NCBI GenBank assembly: GCA_023433515.1
Contig: JAEZCN010000031.1
Span: 1-24,553, forward strand
DNA from: Pseudomonadota bacterium
GTDB lineage: Bacteria; Pseudomonadota; Gammaproteobacteria; Steroidobacterales; Steroidobacteraceae
Direction of reading: 5' to 3'
DNA: 24,553 bases
Of this stretch, positions 6,479 to 13,956 are shown piece by piece. Under the pieces are notes generated by a model. The model was not told where the DNA came from and ran no database searches. It worked only from the letters and a program-made list of their open reading frames with translations. Position numbers and translations under genes: made by a program. Position 1 is the first letter of the stretch, and each line of letters begins with the position of its first letter.

Positions 6479-8832
6479 ATCAACGTTACAAAGCCGTGCT
6501 CGAACAGCCCGCGCCGCAGCCGGATCCGCAGGCCCGCCTGCGCGCGCGGCGCGCCGCGCTCGAGGAATTCGCGCGGGTGCATTCGCAGGCACAGGCGGGT
6601 GAGACCGAAGTCGTTGCCTTGCCGGTGAAGACGCACAGGTGGATGAGGCAGACGCGCAACTTCGCGATGGCCGCGGGTATGGGTGTCGCGGTCATCGGGC
6701 TTGCGATCACCTGGCCCATGCTGAACCGCAACGCGGACCTGCTGGAGCCGAGGATCGCGGAGGGGGTGTTCGACGCGCCGGCGGAAATGCCGGCTGCGGA
6801 GTCCGGCGAGGTGCCCGCGGTCGTTTCGGATCCGGCGACTGTCGCGGAGCCGCCCGCGGAGGCTGCGCCCGCGCCGGAAGTCGAGGCGTCGACGCCGGTC
6901 GAGGCTTCGCGGAACCTGGCTCTGGCTCCCACCGGAATCGCCACGCCCGGCGAGGCGGCGCCGCGGCCCGAGGCTGAACGGCGCGCGCCCACGCCCGCGG
7001 AATTGCGGGCGGCTGCAATCGAGGAACCCATTGCCGAAGAGCGTCTCGCGAAGATCGAGTTCGACGCGGAGCCCGCAAAGTCCGCGCCCGCGACCACGGT
7101 GACCGCGGACGCGCTCACCGCCGAAGACATCGGCACGTTCCCCGACGCGAACGTGGCGGAGTCGCTGCAGCGTGTGCCCGGCGTCCGGATCGGGCGCACG
7201 CGCTCACCACTCGTGAAGAAGGAAGACACTTCGAGGGACTCGCGCGAAGTCGTCGTGACCGGCGCGCGTCGGGCGGCGCGGACGTCCCCTAACAAGAGTC
7301 CCGCGTCGCCGCCGCCGTCGGCACCGATGTCAGAGCTGCGAAGGGACTGGACGCATACCCGCGTCGAGTCCGGAATCGTCGCCGAGAACCTGGTGCTCGG
7401 CGAGGAAACCGGCCGAGACCGTTTCGAAAGTTTCGAATCGAACGCGGTGAAGCAGGTGTCCGAAGCGCCCGTGTCCACGTTCTCCGCGGACGTCGACACC
7501 GCGTCGTACGGCTTCGTGCGCAAGCAGCTCAACCTGGGTCTGCTGCCGCAGAAGGCCGCGGTGCGCGTCGAGGAGATGATCAACTACTTCGATTATTCGT
7601 GGCCCGCGGCCGCGTCGCGCGACGAGCCGTTCCGTCCGACGGTGGTCGTGAGCGATTCGCCGTGGGGCGAGGGCCGCAAGCTGATCCACATCGGCATCAA
7701 GGGATACGAACTGCCCGAGCGCCAGCGTCCGGATGCGAATCTCGTGCTGCTGATCGACGTCAGCGGCTCGATGAACGCGCCCGACAAACTACCGCTCGTG
7801 AAGGACTCGATGCGGCTGCTGGTCGACAACCTGAAGCCGGACGACACGGTGGGCATCGTGGTGTACGCGGGCGCCGCGGGCCTGGTGTTGCCGCCGACGC
7901 GGGTGAGCGAGAAGGAGAAGATTCTCGAGGCGATCGCGCGGCTCACGCCCGGCGGCTCGACGGCCGGCGCGGACGGGATTCGCCTCGCGTACGACCTGGC
8001 CGAGCGATCGTTCCGCAAGAACGGCGTGAATCGCATCCTGCTGGCCACCGACGGCGACTTCAACGTCGGCATCGACAGCACGAACGAGCTCAAGGGATTC
8101 GTCGAGCGCAAGCGTGAGCGGGGCGTGTTCCTGTCCGTGCTCGGATTCGGGCAGGGCAACTACCGCGACGAACTCGCGCAGGCGCTGGCGCAGAACGGCA
8201 ACGGCGTCGCCGCCTACATCGACACGCTCAACGAGGCGCACAAGGTGCTCGTGCGGGAGGCGGGCTCGTCGCTGTTCACGATCGCGAAGGACGTGAAGCT
8301 GCAGGTGGAATTCAATCCCGCGACCGTCGCCGAGTACCGGCTGATCGGTTACGAAACCCGCGCGATGAAGCGCGAGGACTTCAACAACGACGCGGTGGAC
8401 GCGGGCGACGTCGGCGCCGGGCACACGGTGACGGCCATCTACGAGATCACGCCGGTGGAGTCCGCGACCCGAACCGTGGAGGAGCTGCGTTACTCGCCGG
8501 CGATGAAATCCGCGGGGGAGAAGAACAAGGCGAACGAATACGGATTCCTGAAGATCCGCTACAAACTACCCGACGGACGCAAGTCGCGGCTCATCGAGCA
8601 GCCGATCCTGATCGGCACCGGCAAGGTGCCCGAGTCGATCGCGCGCGACGTGGCGTTTTCGACCGCGGTGGCGGGATTCGGGCAGCTGCTGCGCGGCGGC
8701 GAGCACACCGGCTCGCTGACCTACGACGACGTCGCGAGCCTGGCGCTTGCGTCGCGCGGCGAGGATCCCTTCGGTTATCGCAGCGAATTCGTCCAGCTCG
8801 TCCGCATGGCCCAGGGCGCCAAGGGCATGTGA
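6475..8832 (+). CDS. Membrane vWA protein (YfbK/DUF3520 type) with TonB-plug-like linker
   Basis: A 785-residue single-pass membrane protein. Residues 1-62 are basic and probably cytoplasmic. A transmembrane helix spans about 63-83 (FAMAAGMGVAVIGLAITWPM). A Pro/Ala/Glu-rich periplasmic linker runs about 84-330. The YfbK-type vWA N-terminal segment is at about 335-375 (TFSADVDTASYGFVRKQLN). A vWA domain spans about 420-590 with a complete MIDAS: D428-V-S430-G-S432, T496 and D526. A DUF3520-type C-terminal region covers about 600-775. Inside the linker, residues 213-241 (AEDIGTFPDANVAESLQRVP then GVRIGR) match the plug-domain signature of TonB-dependent receptors, and 258-263 (EVVVTG) resembles a TonB box. 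The start at 6475 overlaps the sigma-factor stop. A regulatory partnership with that sigma factor is inference. A strong terminator follows. Confidence 0.9.
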   Translation: MNQRYKAVLEQPAPQPDPQARLRARRAALEEFARVHSQAQAGETEVVALPVKTHRWMRQTRNFAMAAGMGVAVIGLAITWPMLNRNADLLEPRIAEGVFDAPAEMPAAESGEVPAVVSDPATVAEPPAEAAPAPEVEASTPVEASRNLALAPTGIATPGEAAPRPEAERRAPTPAELRAAAIEEPIAEERLAKIEFDAEPAKSAPATTVTADALTAEDIGTFPDANVAESLQRVPGVRIGRTRSPLVKKEDTSRDSREVVVTGARRAARTSPNKSPASPPPSAPMSELRRDWTHTRVESGIVAENLVLGEETGRDRFESFESNAVKQVSEAPVSTFSADVDTASYGFVRKQLNLGLLPQKAAVRVEEMINYFDYSWPAAASRDEPFRPTVVVSDSPWGEGRKLIHIGIKGYELPERQRPDANLVLLIDVSGSMNAPDKLPLVKDSMRLLVDNLKPDDTVGIVVYAGAAGLVLPPTRVSEKEKILEAIARLTPGGSTAGADGIRLAYDLAERSFRKNGVNRILLATDGDFNVGIDSTNELKGFVERKRERGVFLSVLGFGQGNYRDELAQALAQNGNGVAAYIDTLNEAHKVLVREAGSSLFTIAKDVKLQVEFNPATVAEYRLIGYETRAMKREDFNNDAVDAGDVGAGHTVTAIYEITPVESATRTVEELRYSPAMKSAGEKNKANEYGFLKIRYKLPDGRKSRLIEQPILIGTGKVPESIARDVAFSTAVAGFGQLLRGGEHTGSLTYDDVASLALASRGEDPFGYRSEFVQLVRMAQGAKGM

Positions 8833-8840
8833 GCGGGGGG

Positions 8841-8887
8841 GCGTGGGCGCGGCCGTTCCCGTACATCGACGGCCGCGCCCGCGTTTT
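8841..8887 (+). terminator. Rho-independent terminator after the vWA gene
   Basis: GGGCGCGGCCG (8845-8855) pairs perfectly with CGGCCGCGCCC (8870-8880). Four further pairs, two of them wobbles, extend the base of the stem to 8841/8884, and TTTT follows at 8884-8887. The site starts 8 bases after the vWA stop. Confidence 0.8.
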
Positions 8888-8898
8888 GATGAATGCGA

Positions 8899-8983
8899 AT
8901 GGGGGCAGCCCCCCTTTCCCAGCAAAAGGGGTCAGCCCTCCAAGGACTGACCCCTTTTGCCAGGAAAGGGGGGCTGCCCCCAT
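8899..8983. repeat. 85-base near-perfect inverted repeat (REP-like palindrome)
   Basis: The arms 8899-8939 and 8943-8983 are 41 bases each. They pair at 38 of 41 positions around a 3-base centre. Each arm contains a nested palindrome (GGGGGC-a-GCCCCC) at its outer end and GGGGTCAG/CTGACCCC near the centre (8928-8935 and 8947-8954). It lies between convergent genes, 4 bases past the stop of the minus-strand gene at 8988. GGGGTCAG...CTGACCCC cores are, from memory, common in REP-type intergenic repeats of Gammaproteobacteria; a single copy here cannot prove it is dispersed. As RNA it would form a very stable hairpin on either strand and could serve as a bidirectional 3' end. Confidence 0.85.
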
Positions 8984-8987
8984 ACGT

Positions 8988-9785
8988 CTACTTCTGCGTC
9001 TTCACCTTGAAGCCAGCCGGGATGTCGAAGGACTCCGCGGGAATATCACCGACCGTGATCGAGGTGACCGTGGTCGTGATGTCGCTGGCGGCGAGCTTCG
9101 CCATCATCTGCGCCATTGGGTTGCTGCCCTGCGCGCTGATCTTCACGTGGCTCTCGAGCGCCATGCCGGCTTCGGCCATCTTGCGCGTGAGCTCCGCGTA
9201 CGCCCGGGCGGACGCGGCGCCGGTCGGTGACTTCGCGCCGCGCGGGTCGCCGAAGATGAAACCGGAGTCGGCGGAGGCGCGGTAGAACTGCTGGTAATCC
9301 GCGAGTCCCGGAGCATCGCTGCTCAGGCACACCGTGCCCGACAGCACCATGTCGGCGGTCATGCCGTCGCCGGGATTGCCGGTGACGCTGAACGGCATCG
9401 TCACGCTGATGTCGTGCACCGTGCATGAGTAACCGGCGACCTGTTTCACCTGGCCGGTTTTCGTGAGTGACGCGGACAATCCGCCCACGCCGACCTTCGC
9501 GAGGTCGTCGCTGATCGAATCGAGCGGCGTCACCAGCGCGGTTTTCTTCTTCTCGTCGAGATTGACGAAGCGCCGCCCGTCGATGTCGATGATCAACGCG
9601 TCGCTGCGTTTGCCGGAGACCGTATCGGTGCGCATCCGGTTGCCCTTGATGAGGTTCACGCCGGTGCCGCTGACGTCGATGACCGACGCTTTGCCCGAGG
9701 TGGTCGTGTTGACGGTCACGTCCGCGCGTGCGCCCGTCGCGCCCACGGCGAGCAGCGCCGCGAGCAGTAGTTGGTTCCGCTTCAT
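8988..9785 (-). CDS. Exported DUF4412-like protein of unknown function
   Basis: A 265-residue exported protein. The signal peptide is MKRNQLLLAALLAVGATGARA (cleavage about 21). The mature protein starts with beta strands typical of the DUF4412 type: VTVNTTTSGKASVIDVSG, then GNRMRTDTV, a DALIIDIDGRRFVNLDEKKK segment and TALVTPLD. Later segments are VAGYSCTVHDISVTMPF, CLSSDAPGLADYQQFYRAS and a C-terminal IPAESFDIPAGFKVK. The last part matches the 'P..F.iP.Gyk' ending often seen in this group. AAAAGGA before the ATG at 9785 supports this start; the upstream in-frame extension to 9926 has no signal peptide. It is monocistronic as far as can be seen. Binding of a lipid or metal is sometimes guessed for such folds, but nothing here shows it. 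Confidence 0.75.
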   Translation of the reverse strand: MKRNQLLLAALLAVGATGARADVTVNTTTSGKASVIDVSGTGVNLIKGNRMRTDTVSGKRSDALIIDIDGRRFVNLDEKKKTALVTPLDSISDDLAKVGVGGLSASLTKTGQVKQVAGYSCTVHDISVTMPFSVTGNPGDGMTADMVLSGTVCLSSDAPGLADYQQFYRASADSGFIFGDPRGAKSPTGAASARAYAELTRKMAEAGMALESHVKISAQGSNPMAQMMAKLAASDITTTVTSITVGDIPAESFDIPAGFKVKTQK

Positions 9786-9940
9786 GGGTGGTCCTTTTCC
9801 GATGGAGAAATCCGCGCGCGCATGTATACCCGAACGGAGCGGAATCGTCCGCTGTCTCGACTCGCCGACAGCGATTTTACAGTAGCTAGTCCGATGCGGA
9901 CGCCGCGGCATCGAAGCGCCGCGCATGGCCCCCGAGTCCG

Positions 9941-11302
9941 TCAGGTCTCCGCCAGTTCCATCTCGAATGGTCGCGAAACGACCAGCCGCATGCGCCCACG
10001 GCCCGCCTTCTCGATCTGGATCGCGGCGCGTTGTTCGGTCAGGCGCTTCTGCAGCAGGATCAGGCGCACTTCCAGGTTGTCCTGCACCTCCGGCAGCCGC
10101 AGCTCGGGCGCCAGCCGCAGCTCGCGATTCGAGAATTCGCGTCGTCCGCTGCGCTGATACTCGGCCAGCAGCTTCCAGAGGATGGCGCCCGCCACGCCGC
10201 GGATCAGGTATTCGTCGTCGATGAACACGCTGTTGTCGCGCGGGTAACGTCGCAGCTTGAGCGGCGGCGAGCTATCTACCGACGCCGGCGAGGGCGCCTC
10301 CCGGACCGGCGGTTCGTACTCCTGCGGCTGCATGAGGCTCATCGCCACCGCGAACTGCCCGCACAGCAACGCAAGCGCGTCCTCGTCGTCGTAACCGAAA
10401 TGCTGGTCGTGGTTGCTCTCGACCAGCAGCGCCCCGAGCACCTTGCCGCGCGCGCGCAGCGGCACGGCTAGCTGGCTGCGCGGCTCCTCGAGTCCCGGCA
10501 GCGGAATGCCATTACGCGGCGCCGGCTCGAAACCGAGTGCATCGGCGCGATCGGCGGCGGCGCGCGCGTAACGCGCCATGTTCATCATGTGCCCGACGCG
10601 GATCGGCACACCTTCGCGCACCGCCGTGCCGACGATGCCTTCGCCGATCGAGATCTCCGCGCCCGCGCCGCCGATCTCGTAACCGCGGCTCGCGAGCAGC
10701 GTGAGCGCGGACTGCTGGGAATCGAACAGCCACAACATTGAATGGTCGATGCGCAGCAGTTCGCCGAGCCCGTCGAGGAAACACTCGAGCAGCTCCGACA
10801 ACTCCCCGCAGTTGGCCATTCGCTCGGAGAGGATGCGCGAGTTGGTCGTCACGTCGACGCGCGGCGCCGCGGCGGGGAGTTCCCTGCGTCCGGGCACGCG
10901 GTGCAATTCGTGCACGCGGTAGATGTCCGCGCCGCGCAGGTGGAACACGTCGTCCATGCCGATGTGGCTCGCGACGCTCATGAGCTTGGCGCGCAAGCGT
11001 TCGAACACCGGGCCTTCCGTCTCGGTGCGCAGGTACTCGATCTGCAGCACGACGCCCGCGCCGGTGTACGGATCGTCGAGCGTGAGCGCCGCGCGCCGCG
11101 TCGCGAGCACGTTCTCGCGCGTCCGATTGAAGAACTGGTACGACAGCGCGATGTGCAGCGGGTCGACGTATTCGACCACCGACAGGTAACTCACGTTGGG
11201 CATGCGGTCGACCGAGAACGTGCAGAGGGTCGGCGGCACGACGCCTTCCATCATGCGGCGCACGCCATAAAGCGAGAGGCCTTCGTCGAACTGCGCGTTC
11301 AT
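9941..11302 (-). CDS. Split-barrel / GAF / putative winged-helix fusion protein
   Basis: A 453-residue cytoplasmic protein, with no signal peptide or transmembrane helix, made of three parts. Residues about 12-130 resemble a pyridoxamine-phosphate-oxidase-like flavin split barrel (VVPPTLCTFSVDRMPNVSYL, IALSYQFFNRTRENVLATRR). Residues about 158-324 form a GAF domain (LDGLGELLRIDHSMLWLFD, SIGEGIVGTAVREGVPIRV, SQLAVPLRARGKVLGALLVE). Residues about 347-446 (RYPRDNSVFIDDEYLIRGVA, GAILWKLLAEYQ, FSNRELRL, EVRLILLQKRLTEQ, MRLVVSRPF) look like a winged-helix DNA-binding fold with a beta-hairpin at the end. Its ATG overlaps the stop of the upstream split-barrel gene (ATGA). A cytoplasmic redox or ligand sensor regulating transcription is a reasonable inference; the ligand is unknown. 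The split-barrel and GAF calls are stronger than the winged-helix call. Confidence 0.8.
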   Translation of the reverse strand: MNAQFDEGLSLYGVRRMMEGVVPPTLCTFSVDRMPNVSYLSVVEYVDPLHIALSYQFFNRTRENVLATRRAALTLDDPYTGAGVVLQIEYLRTETEGPVFERLRAKLMSVASHIGMDDVFHLRGADIYRVHELHRVPGRRELPAAAPRVDVTTNSRILSERMANCGELSELLECFLDGLGELLRIDHSMLWLFDSQQSALTLLASRGYEIGGAGAEISIGEGIVGTAVREGVPIRVGHMMNMARYARAAADRADALGFEPAPRNGIPLPGLEEPRSQLAVPLRARGKVLGALLVESNHDQHFGYDDEDALALLCGQFAVAMSLMQPQEYEPPVREAPSPASVDSSPPLKLRRYPRDNSVFIDDEYLIRGVAGAILWKLLAEYQRSGRREFSNRELRLAPELRLPEVQDNLEVRLILLQKRLTEQRAAIQIEKAGRGRMRLVVSRPFEMELAET

Positions 11303-11778
11303 CGGATCTGCAATGCGAGCGGACTGCCGGCGCCCGGGCCCGGCGTCTGGTTGCGCGCCGCCACGGGCGTGAAGCGGATGGCCATGAGATCCTCGTCCGG
11401 CGGGTGGTACCAGGCCTCGGTATACGACTCCCGGATGCCGTGACGCTGGAGTTGCGCGCGGAACTTGCGGTAGCGATCCTCGACCAGCGCGCGAAACGCG
11501 GAGCCGCCGTGCGAAACGATGGCGTCGCGCCCGAGCAGGCTCATCGACTGGTAGGTCTCGGGCAGCGTTACGTTGAGCGCGATGCGGCCGTTTTCCTTCA
11601 CGGCCGCGAGCACCTCGTGTCCGGCCGTTGCCGAGAGGATCACGACCAGGCGGCTGTCACGCTCGAGTTGCGCGGCGAGGCCGCGGCACACCGACGGCCG
11701 CCCGGCATTCGTGCAGGCCCCGACCTGGTGGCTCACTCCGGCCCCCAGCAAGTCGATCATTTCCGGCGTCAACGCCAT
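11299..11778 (-). CDS. Pyridoxamine 5'-phosphate oxidase-like split-barrel protein
   Basis: A 159-residue cytoplasmic protein with the flavin-reductase/PNPOx-like split-barrel pattern: MIDLLGAGVSHQVGACTNAG, RPSVCRGLAAQLERDSRLVV, VLAAVKENGRIALNVTLPET, ending in LMAIRFTPVAARNQTPGPG. No residues clearly diagnostic of pyridoxamine phosphate oxidation are visible, so the substrate and even the cofactor (FMN, heme or F420-type) are open. It is the first gene of a two-gene operon and its TGA overlaps the ATG of the split-barrel/GAF fusion. Having a free split-barrel beside a fused one suggests they act together. GGGAGA lies about 12 bases before the ATG. The promoter should lie in 11779-11916, shared with the divergent NmrA gene. 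Confidence 0.8.
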   Translation of the reverse strand: MALTPEMIDLLGAGVSHQVGACTNAGRPSVCRGLAAQLERDSRLVVILSATAGHEVLAAVKENGRIALNVTLPETYQSMSLLGRDAIVSHGGSAFRALVEDRYRKFRAQLQRHGIRESYTEAWYHPPDEDLMAIRFTPVAARNQTPGPGAGSPLALQIR

Positions 11779-11812
11779 GTACTTGTTCTATCTCCCAGCC
11801 CCACCCCGCACG

Positions 11813-11850
11813 TTAGCGTGATTTTAAGAAATCGCTAAGCGCGAGTTAGC
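11813..11850. promoter_or_regulatory. Three TTAGC half-sites in a divergent promoter region
   Basis: TTAGCG (11813-11818) and its reverse complement CGCTAA (11833-11838) form a dyad with a 14-base A/T-rich spacer. A third TTAGC follows at 11846-11850. The cluster lies in the 138-base gap between the divergent split-barrel/GAF and NmrA/cytochrome operons. It is a candidate operator; which protein binds is unknown. Confidence 0.4.
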
Positions 11851-11916
11851 AAACGCCCGGGAGTGCCATTCCTAAAGTGCGACCCCCGCCCGCTGCCCGA
11901 ATCCGGAGTCGAGACC

Positions 11917-12876
11917 ATGTCCAAGCCGATCATCACTGTCTTTGGCGCAACGGGCGCCCAGGGCGGCGGCCTGGTGCGCGCATTGCTGGCCGATCCGGAC
12001 CGGCATTTCGCCGTTCGTGCGGTGACCCGCCGGCCGGACAGCCCGGCCGCGCTGGAACTGGCGGCCGCCGGCGCAGAAGTGGTGCTCGCGGACATCGACG
12101 ATCGCGCCAGCGTGCTGCGCGCGCTCGAAGGCGCCTACGGCGCGTTTCTAGTCACGCACTTCTGGGGCGAGCACTTCACCGCGGCGAAGGAAACGGCGCA
12201 GGCGCTGAACCTCGCGGCCGCGAGCGCGCAGGCCGGCATTCGCCACGCGATCTGGTCGACCTTCGAGGACACGCGCACGTTCATGCCGGCCGACGGCACC
12301 CGCATGCCCGTGCTCGAGGAGCGCTACAACGTGCCGCACTTCGACGCGAAGGGCGAAGCGCACCGATTCTTCGCGCAGCAACGCGTGCCGGTGACGTACC
12401 TGTACACGTCGTGCGCCTGGGAGAACCTCGGCCAGTTCGGGATGCTGCCGAGCCGCGGCAGCGACGGATCGCTTTCGATGATCGTGCCGACGGGTGCCGC
12501 GCGCATCCCGTGGATCTCATCCGAGGACATCGGCCGCACCGCGCGCGAGATCTTCCTGCAGGGCGAGTCGCTGCTGTTCGATTCGATCGGCGTCGCCGCC
12601 GAACACCTGACCGGCGCCGAAATGGCCGCGCAGATGAGCGCCGCGCTCGGTGAGCTCGTGACGGTCGATCCGGTCTCGGCGATGAAATATCGCGCCTTGC
12701 CGATCGCGGGCGCGAAGCCGCTCGGCAACATGTGGCAGTTCCAGCGCGAGTTCGCGCCGGAATTCCTCGCGCGCCGCAACCTGGAGCGGACGCGCAAGCT
12801 GCATCCGCACATCGTGGGTTTCTCGTGCTGGCTGACCGCCAACCGGTCGCGGCTGCTACAGGCGAAGGCGGCGTGA
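11917..12876 (+). CDS. NmrA-family NAD(P)-binding protein
   Basis: A 319-residue Rossmann-fold protein of the atypical SDR/NmrA-HSCARG type. The dinucleotide motif TVFGATGAQGGGLVRALLAD (GxxGxxG at about 10-16) is followed by VRAVTRRPDSPAALELAAAG, an arginine pair that favours NADPH. Next come VVLADIDDRASVLRALEGAY, FLVTHFW, IWSTFEDTR and a HFDAKGEAHRFFAQQRVPVT segment matching the usual K-x3-E helix and strand. The catalytic Tyr-x3-Lys of classical SDRs is absent here, as in redox-sensing NmrA proteins. The ATG at 11917 has GGAG about 9 bases upstream and starts at the Rossmann strand; the earlier in-frame ATG at 11863 adds a low-quality leader. The cytochrome gene begins 4 bases after the stop, so they share a transcript. 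The role is either an NAD(P)H sensor or an oxidoreductase. Confidence 0.88.
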   Translation: MSKPIITVFGATGAQGGGLVRALLADPDRHFAVRAVTRRPDSPAALELAAAGAEVVLADIDDRASVLRALEGAYGAFLVTHFWGEHFTAAKETAQALNLAAASAQAGIRHAIWSTFEDTRTFMPADGTRMPVLEERYNVPHFDAKGEAHRFFAQQRVPVTYLYTSCAWENLGQFGMLPSRGSDGSLSMIVPTGAARIPWISSEDIGRTAREIFLQGESLLFDSIGVAAEHLTGAEMAAQMSAALGELVTVDPVSAMKYRALPIAGAKPLGNMWQFQREFAPEFLARRNLERTRKLHPHIVGFSCWLTANRSRLLQAKAA

Positions 12877-12880
12877 ACGC

Positions 12881-13939
12881 ATGACGCGCGCCGTTCTCAG
12901 TGCTCTGGTTCTCTTGCTGACAGGGCTCGGTGCGGGCGGCGCGCGCGCGGAACCGGCGCGCGCGCTGCCTCGGCACTTGCGCGACACGGGCCTGTTCGTC
13001 GAGGGATCGATGACCGACGTCCGGCGGGACGTCATGGCGTTTTCGCCGCAATACCCGCTGTGGTCGGACGGCGCGACGAAACGCCGCTGGATCTGGCTGC
13101 CGCCCGGCACCAGCATCGATGCCGCGCAGGCCGATGCCTGGGATTTTCCGCGCGGCACCAGGCTCTGGAAGGAATTCAGCCACGGCGATGCCATCGAGAC
13201 GCGTTACATCGAGCGCGGCATGGACGGTGAGTGGCGCTTCGGCAGCTACGTGTGGAACGCGGACGGCACCGACGCCGTGCTCGCGGACGCGGACGGCATT
13301 CGCCACCTCGCGGCGGCGGGTGCACCGAACGGTCGTTACACGATTCCGGCGGTGGACGACTGCCGCGCCTGTCACGAAGGCGCTCCGGTCCCCGTGCTCG
13401 GATTCTCCGCGCTGCAGCTCTCGCCCGACCGCGATCCGCTCGCGCCGCATGCCGAGCAGGCCGCGAACTCGGTCGATCTCAACGTGCTCATATCGCGCGG
13501 CGTCCTCAAGAATCTCCCGGCGACGCTGATCGCCAGACCCCCGCGCATCGAGGCGCAGTCTCCGGCCGAACGTGCCGCGCTCGGTTACCTGCACGGCAAT
13601 TGCGGCAACTGCCACAACGACGAGGGCCCGCTCGCGGTGCTCGAGATGACGCTCGCGCAGCGCGTGGCCGCGCCGCCCGCCGCGCGAGATGCGGTGAAAC
13701 GTTCCATCGTCGACGTGCCCAGCCAGTTCCGCGCGCAGGGCGCCCCGCGCGATGCCGACCGTGTCGAGCCCGGCCGGCTCGATGCGAGCGTGCTCGCGAT
13801 GCGCATGGGATCGCGCGACCCGTTGCAGCAGATGCCGCCGCTCGGCACGCAGGCCGTCGACGCCGAGGCGCTGAGCCTCATCGCGCGCTGGATAGAAACC
13901 CTTCCGCGACCCGCGTCCGGGTCCGGACACACCCAGTAG
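12881..13939 (+). CDS. Secreted diheme c-type cytochrome (SO2930-like)
   Basis: A 352-residue periplasmic protein with signal peptide MTRAVLSALVLLLTGLGAGG cleaved near ARA-E (about 23). Two heme c motifs are present: CRACH (C161, C164, H165) and CGNCH (C241, C244, H245). The N-terminal half has segments typical of the SO2930-type diheme family: FSPQYPLWSDGATKRRWIWL, PPGTSI, WDFPRGTRLWKEFSH, IETRYIERGMDGEWRFGSYV and WNADGTDAVL. HGNCGNCHNDEGP around the second heme is also characteristic. Candidate Met ligands lie toward the C-terminus (MRMGSRDPLQQMPPLGT). It is 4 bases after the NmrA gene and 17 bases before another cytochrome gene, so the three probably form one operon. The physiological partner is unknown; electron transfer is inferred from the hemes. 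Confidence 0.88.
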   Translation: MTRAVLSALVLLLTGLGAGGARAEPARALPRHLRDTGLFVEGSMTDVRRDVMAFSPQYPLWSDGATKRRWIWLPPGTSIDAAQADAWDFPRGTRLWKEFSHGDAIETRYIERGMDGEWRFGSYVWNADGTDAVLADADGIRHLAAAGAPNGRYTIPAVDDCRACHEGAPVPVLGFSALQLSPDRDPLAPHAEQAANSVDLNVLISRGVLKNLPATLIARPPRIEAQSPAERAALGYLHGNCGNCHNDEGPLAVLEMTLAQRVAAPPAARDAVKRSIVDVPSQFRAQGAPRDADRVEPGRLDASVLAMRMGSRDPLQQMPPLGTQAVDAEALSLIARWIETLPRPASGSGHTQ

Positions 13940-13956
13940 ACAGAGAGGAGTTCGCC

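Noticed and set aside
8899..8983. Long inverted repeat considered as insertion-sequence ends or a CRISPR unit
   Set aside because: There is no transposase between or beside the arms, only 3 bases between them, and no repeated spacer-repeat units.
9786..9926. Upstream extension of the DUF4412-like protein
   Set aside because: The extension is basic and unstructured and would bury the signal peptide; the ATG at 9785 has a ribosome-binding site.
12281..13930. 549-codon minus-strand frame across the NmrA and diheme cytochrome genes
   Set aside because: Low-complexity Arg/Ala-rich translation opposite two genes with firm motifs; no ribosome-binding site or conserved domain.
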